A stretch of 64,000 nt of DNA, from NCBI RefSeq assembly GCF_017741815.1, contig NZ_JAGHMF010000034.1:124001-188000 (forward strand). Direction: 5' to 3'. A program made the position numbers and the translations under genes. Of the stretch, positions 62,256 through 64,000 are shown piece after piece. Under the pieces are notes generated by a model that saw only the letters and a program-made list of their open reading frames with translations, did not search any database and was not told the DNA's origin. The first letter of the stretch is position 1. Every line of letters begins with the position of its first letter. Source of the DNA: Rhizobium sp. 16-488-2b (GTDB lineage Bacteria; Pseudomonadota; Alphaproteobacteria; Rhizobiales; Rhizobiaceae).

Positions 62256-64000
62256 TTACTCCGCCGCTTCGAGCTTGCCCGAGATCCGTCGGCTCTGCCG
62301 CGCCTGCTCGTCGTACTCGACCTGCCAATCCGTCGGACCGTTGGACGGTGAGACCTGGACCGCGGTCACCTTGTACTCGGGACAGTTGGTGGCCCAATCG
62401 GAGAAGTCGGTGGTGATGACGTTGGCCTGCGTATCCGGATGATGGAAGGTCGTATAGACCACGCCCGGCGAGACGCGATCGGTGATCAGCGCGCGCAGCG
62501 TCGTATCGCCCGATCGGCTCATCAGCTTCACCCAGTCGCCATCGCGGATGCCGCGCTGTTCGGCATCATGCGGATGCACCTCCAGTCGGTCCTCGGAGTG
62601 CCAGACGACATTCTCGGTGCGCCGCGTCTGCGCTCCGACATTATACTGGCTGAGAATGCGTCCTGTCGTCAAAAGCAGCGGGAAGCGCGGGCCGGTGCGT
62701 TCGTCGGTGGCGATGTACTCGGTGCGGATAAACTTGCCCTTGCCGCGCACGAAGCCATCGACATGCATGATCGGCGATCCCTCGGGATGCGCCTCGTTGC
62801 ACGGCCACTGAACGGAGCCCATCTTCTCCAGATAGTCGTAGGAGACCATTGCGAAGCTCGGCGTCGTTACCGCGATCTCGTCCATGATCTCGGACGGATG
62901 CTGGTAGTTCCAGGCAAGGCCCATCGCCTGCGCCAGCTTCTGCGTCACTTCCCAGTCGGCATAGCCGTTCTTAGGGCTCATCACTTTGCGCACGCGGTTG
63001 ATGCGCCGCTCGGCATTGGTGAAGGTTCCGTCCTTCTCAAGGAAACTCGAGCCCGGCAGGAAGACATGCGCGTAATTCGCCGTCTCGTTCAGGAAAAGAT
63101 CGTGGACCACGACGCATTCCATCGCCGCCAGCCCTGCCGCCACATGCTTGGTGTCAGGGTCGGACTGCAGGATATCCTCGCCCTGGACATAGAGCCCCTT
63201 GAAGGAGCCATCGACGGCGGCGTCCAGCATGTTGGGAATGCGCAGGCCCGGCTCGTCACTGATTTTGACGCCCCAGAGCTTCTCGAAGATATCGCGCGTC
63301 GCGTCGTCGGAGACGTGGCGATAGCCAGGTAGCTCGTGCGGGAAGGAGCCCATGTCGCAGGAGCCCTGCACATTGTTCTGGCCACGTAGCGGGTTCACGC
63401 CGACGCCGGGACGGCCGATATTGCCCGTCACCATCGCCAGGTTGGCGATCGCCATGACCGTCGTCGAGCCCTGGCTGTGCTCGGTCACGCCAAGCCCATA
63501 ATAGATCGCGCCGTTGCCACCGGTGGCGTAAAGACGGGCAGCGCCCCGCAGCATATCGGCCGGCACGCCGGTCAGCGCCTCCGTTGCTTCCGGGCTATGG
63601 TGCGGCTCGGCGACGAAGGCCGCCCAGTCCTCGAACTCCGACCAATCGCAGCGCTCGCGGATGAAGCGCTCGTCGAACAGGCCCTCGGTGACGATCACAT
63701 GCGCCAGCGAGGTCATGACCGCGACGTTGGTGCCGGGTTTCAGTGGCAGGTGATAGGCGGCCTCGACATGCGGCGAGCGGACGATATCGGTGCGGCGCGG
63801 ATCGATGACGATCAGCTTGGCACCCTGGCGTAGCCGCTTCTTCAGGCGCGACCCGAAGACCGGGTGCCCGTCCGTCGGGTTGGCGCCGATGATGACGACG
63901 ACATCGCTCTTTTCGACGCTGTCGAAATTCTGGGTGCCCGCCGAGGTGCCGAAGGCCTGGCCGAGGCCGTAGCCTGTCGGCGAATGGCAGACACGCGCGC
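62256..64000 (-). CDS. fdsA: NAD-dependent formate dehydrogenase subunit alpha, 5' end outside window
   Basis: C-terminal 581 residues of the molybdopterin (bis-MGD) catalytic subunit of cytoplasmic formate dehydrogenase, which oxidises formate to carbon dioxide. Visible motifs are GANPTDGHPVFGSRLKKRLR, KLIVIDPRRTDIVR, GITEHSQGSTTVMAIANLAM-type, GPGVNPLRGQNNVQGSCDMG, FLEKDGTFTNAERRINRVR and the C-terminal LEVHPHDAEQRGI (dinucleotide-binding domain). The [Fe-S] N-terminal region and the active-site Cys lie beyond the right edge. It is co-transcribed with fdsD. Confidence 0.93.
   Translation of the reverse strand, partial: ARVCHSPTGYGLGQAFGTSAGTQNFDSVEKSDVVVIIGANPTDGHPVFGSRLKKRLRQGAKLIVIDPRRTDIVRSPHVEAAYHLPLKPGTNVAVMTSLAHVIVTEGLFDERFIRERCDWSEFEDWAAFVAEPHHSPEATEALTGVPADMLRGAARLYATGGNGAIYYGLGVTEHSQGSTTVMAIANLAMVTGNIGRPGVGVNPLRGQNNVQGSCDMGSFPHELPGYRHVSDDATRDIFEKLWGVKISDEPGLRIPNMLDAAVDGSFKGLYVQGEDILQSDPDTKHVAAGLAAMECVVVHDLFLNETANYAHVFLPGSSFLEKDGTFTNAERRINRVRKVMSPKNGYADWEVTQKLAQAMGLAWNYQHPSEIMDEIAVTTPSFAMVSYDYLEKMGSVQWPCNEAHPEGSPIMHVDGFVRGKGKFIRTEYIATDERTGPRFPLLLTTGRILSQYNVGAQTRRTENVVWHSEDRLEVHPHDAEQRGIRDGDWVKLMSRSGDTTLRALITDRVSPGVVYTTFHHPDTQANVITTDFSDWATNCPEYKVTAVQVSPSNGPTDWQVEYDEQARQSRRISGKLEAAE

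Noticed and set aside
1..64000. CRISPR arrays, tRNA or rRNA genes, transposases, integrases
   Set aside because: Searched by eye for regular short repeats, cloverleaf ends and DDE or integrase motifs; none found. The repeat areas at 46.9-47.4 kb and 56.5-57.6 kb are coding.

Overview
The window reads as part of a GC-rich alphaproteobacterial genome, most likely Rhizobiaceae (Rhizobium, Agrobacterium, Neorhizobium or Ensifer). The evidence is the density of ABC importers and FCD-type GntR regulators, a divergent oxyR/katG pair whose OxyR N-terminus matches the rhizobial form, an NAD-type formate dehydrogenase end (fdsA/fdsD), a membrane PQQ glucose dehydrogenase and several rhizobial small families. 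The assignment comes from recognised protein families, not from a marker gene. I see no tRNA, rRNA, CRISPR array, insertion sequence or phage gene.

Layout. 1-1170: truncated gcd, divergent from a LysR gene. 2273-12064: a minus-strand operon headed by a GntR gene, encoding a BMP/nucleoside-type ABC importer, two cytosine-deaminase-like amidohydrolases and a gamma-glutamyltransferase-fold enzyme that looks more like oxamate amidohydrolase (HpxW) than a classical GGT. 12265-27413: a large block with two sugar-type (CUT2) ABC importers, three periplasmic binding proteins, a DszA/NtaA-type flavin monooxygenase, a beta-propeller protein and two SfnB/DszC-type flavoenzymes. Several of these proteins contain almost no Met or Cys, which points to expression under sulfur starvation and a role in organosulfur scavenging. 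27528-30840: oxyR/katG. 30957-36206: small protein, class I aldolase, chemoreceptor and a cyclase. 36227-45342: a GntR-controlled aldose (probably galactose) locus with ABC importer, aldose epimerase, GMC oxidoreductase, D-galactonate dehydratase and SDR dehydrogenase. 45439-47715: a phosphatase and a secreted repeat protein. 47763-54994: a GntR-controlled unsaturated-uronate locus (aldehyde dehydrogenase, FrcBCA-like importer, kduI, kduD, kdgF). 55005-58181: an autotransporter. 58454-62252: EamA transporter, small protein, GST, DUF1622, DUF1275, fdsD. 62256-64000: fdsA, cut by the right edge.

The dominant theme is scavenging: four complete ABC importer operons plus one extra binding protein, each next to the enzymes that probably process its cargo. 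All six binding-protein genes are followed by a strong hairpin before the next gene, consistent with binding proteins being made in excess over permease and ATPase. The most novel-looking parts are the sulfur-poor flavoenzyme/importer block, the BMP-importer/HpxW-like/amidohydrolase operon, and the secreted repeat protein at 46555-47715.
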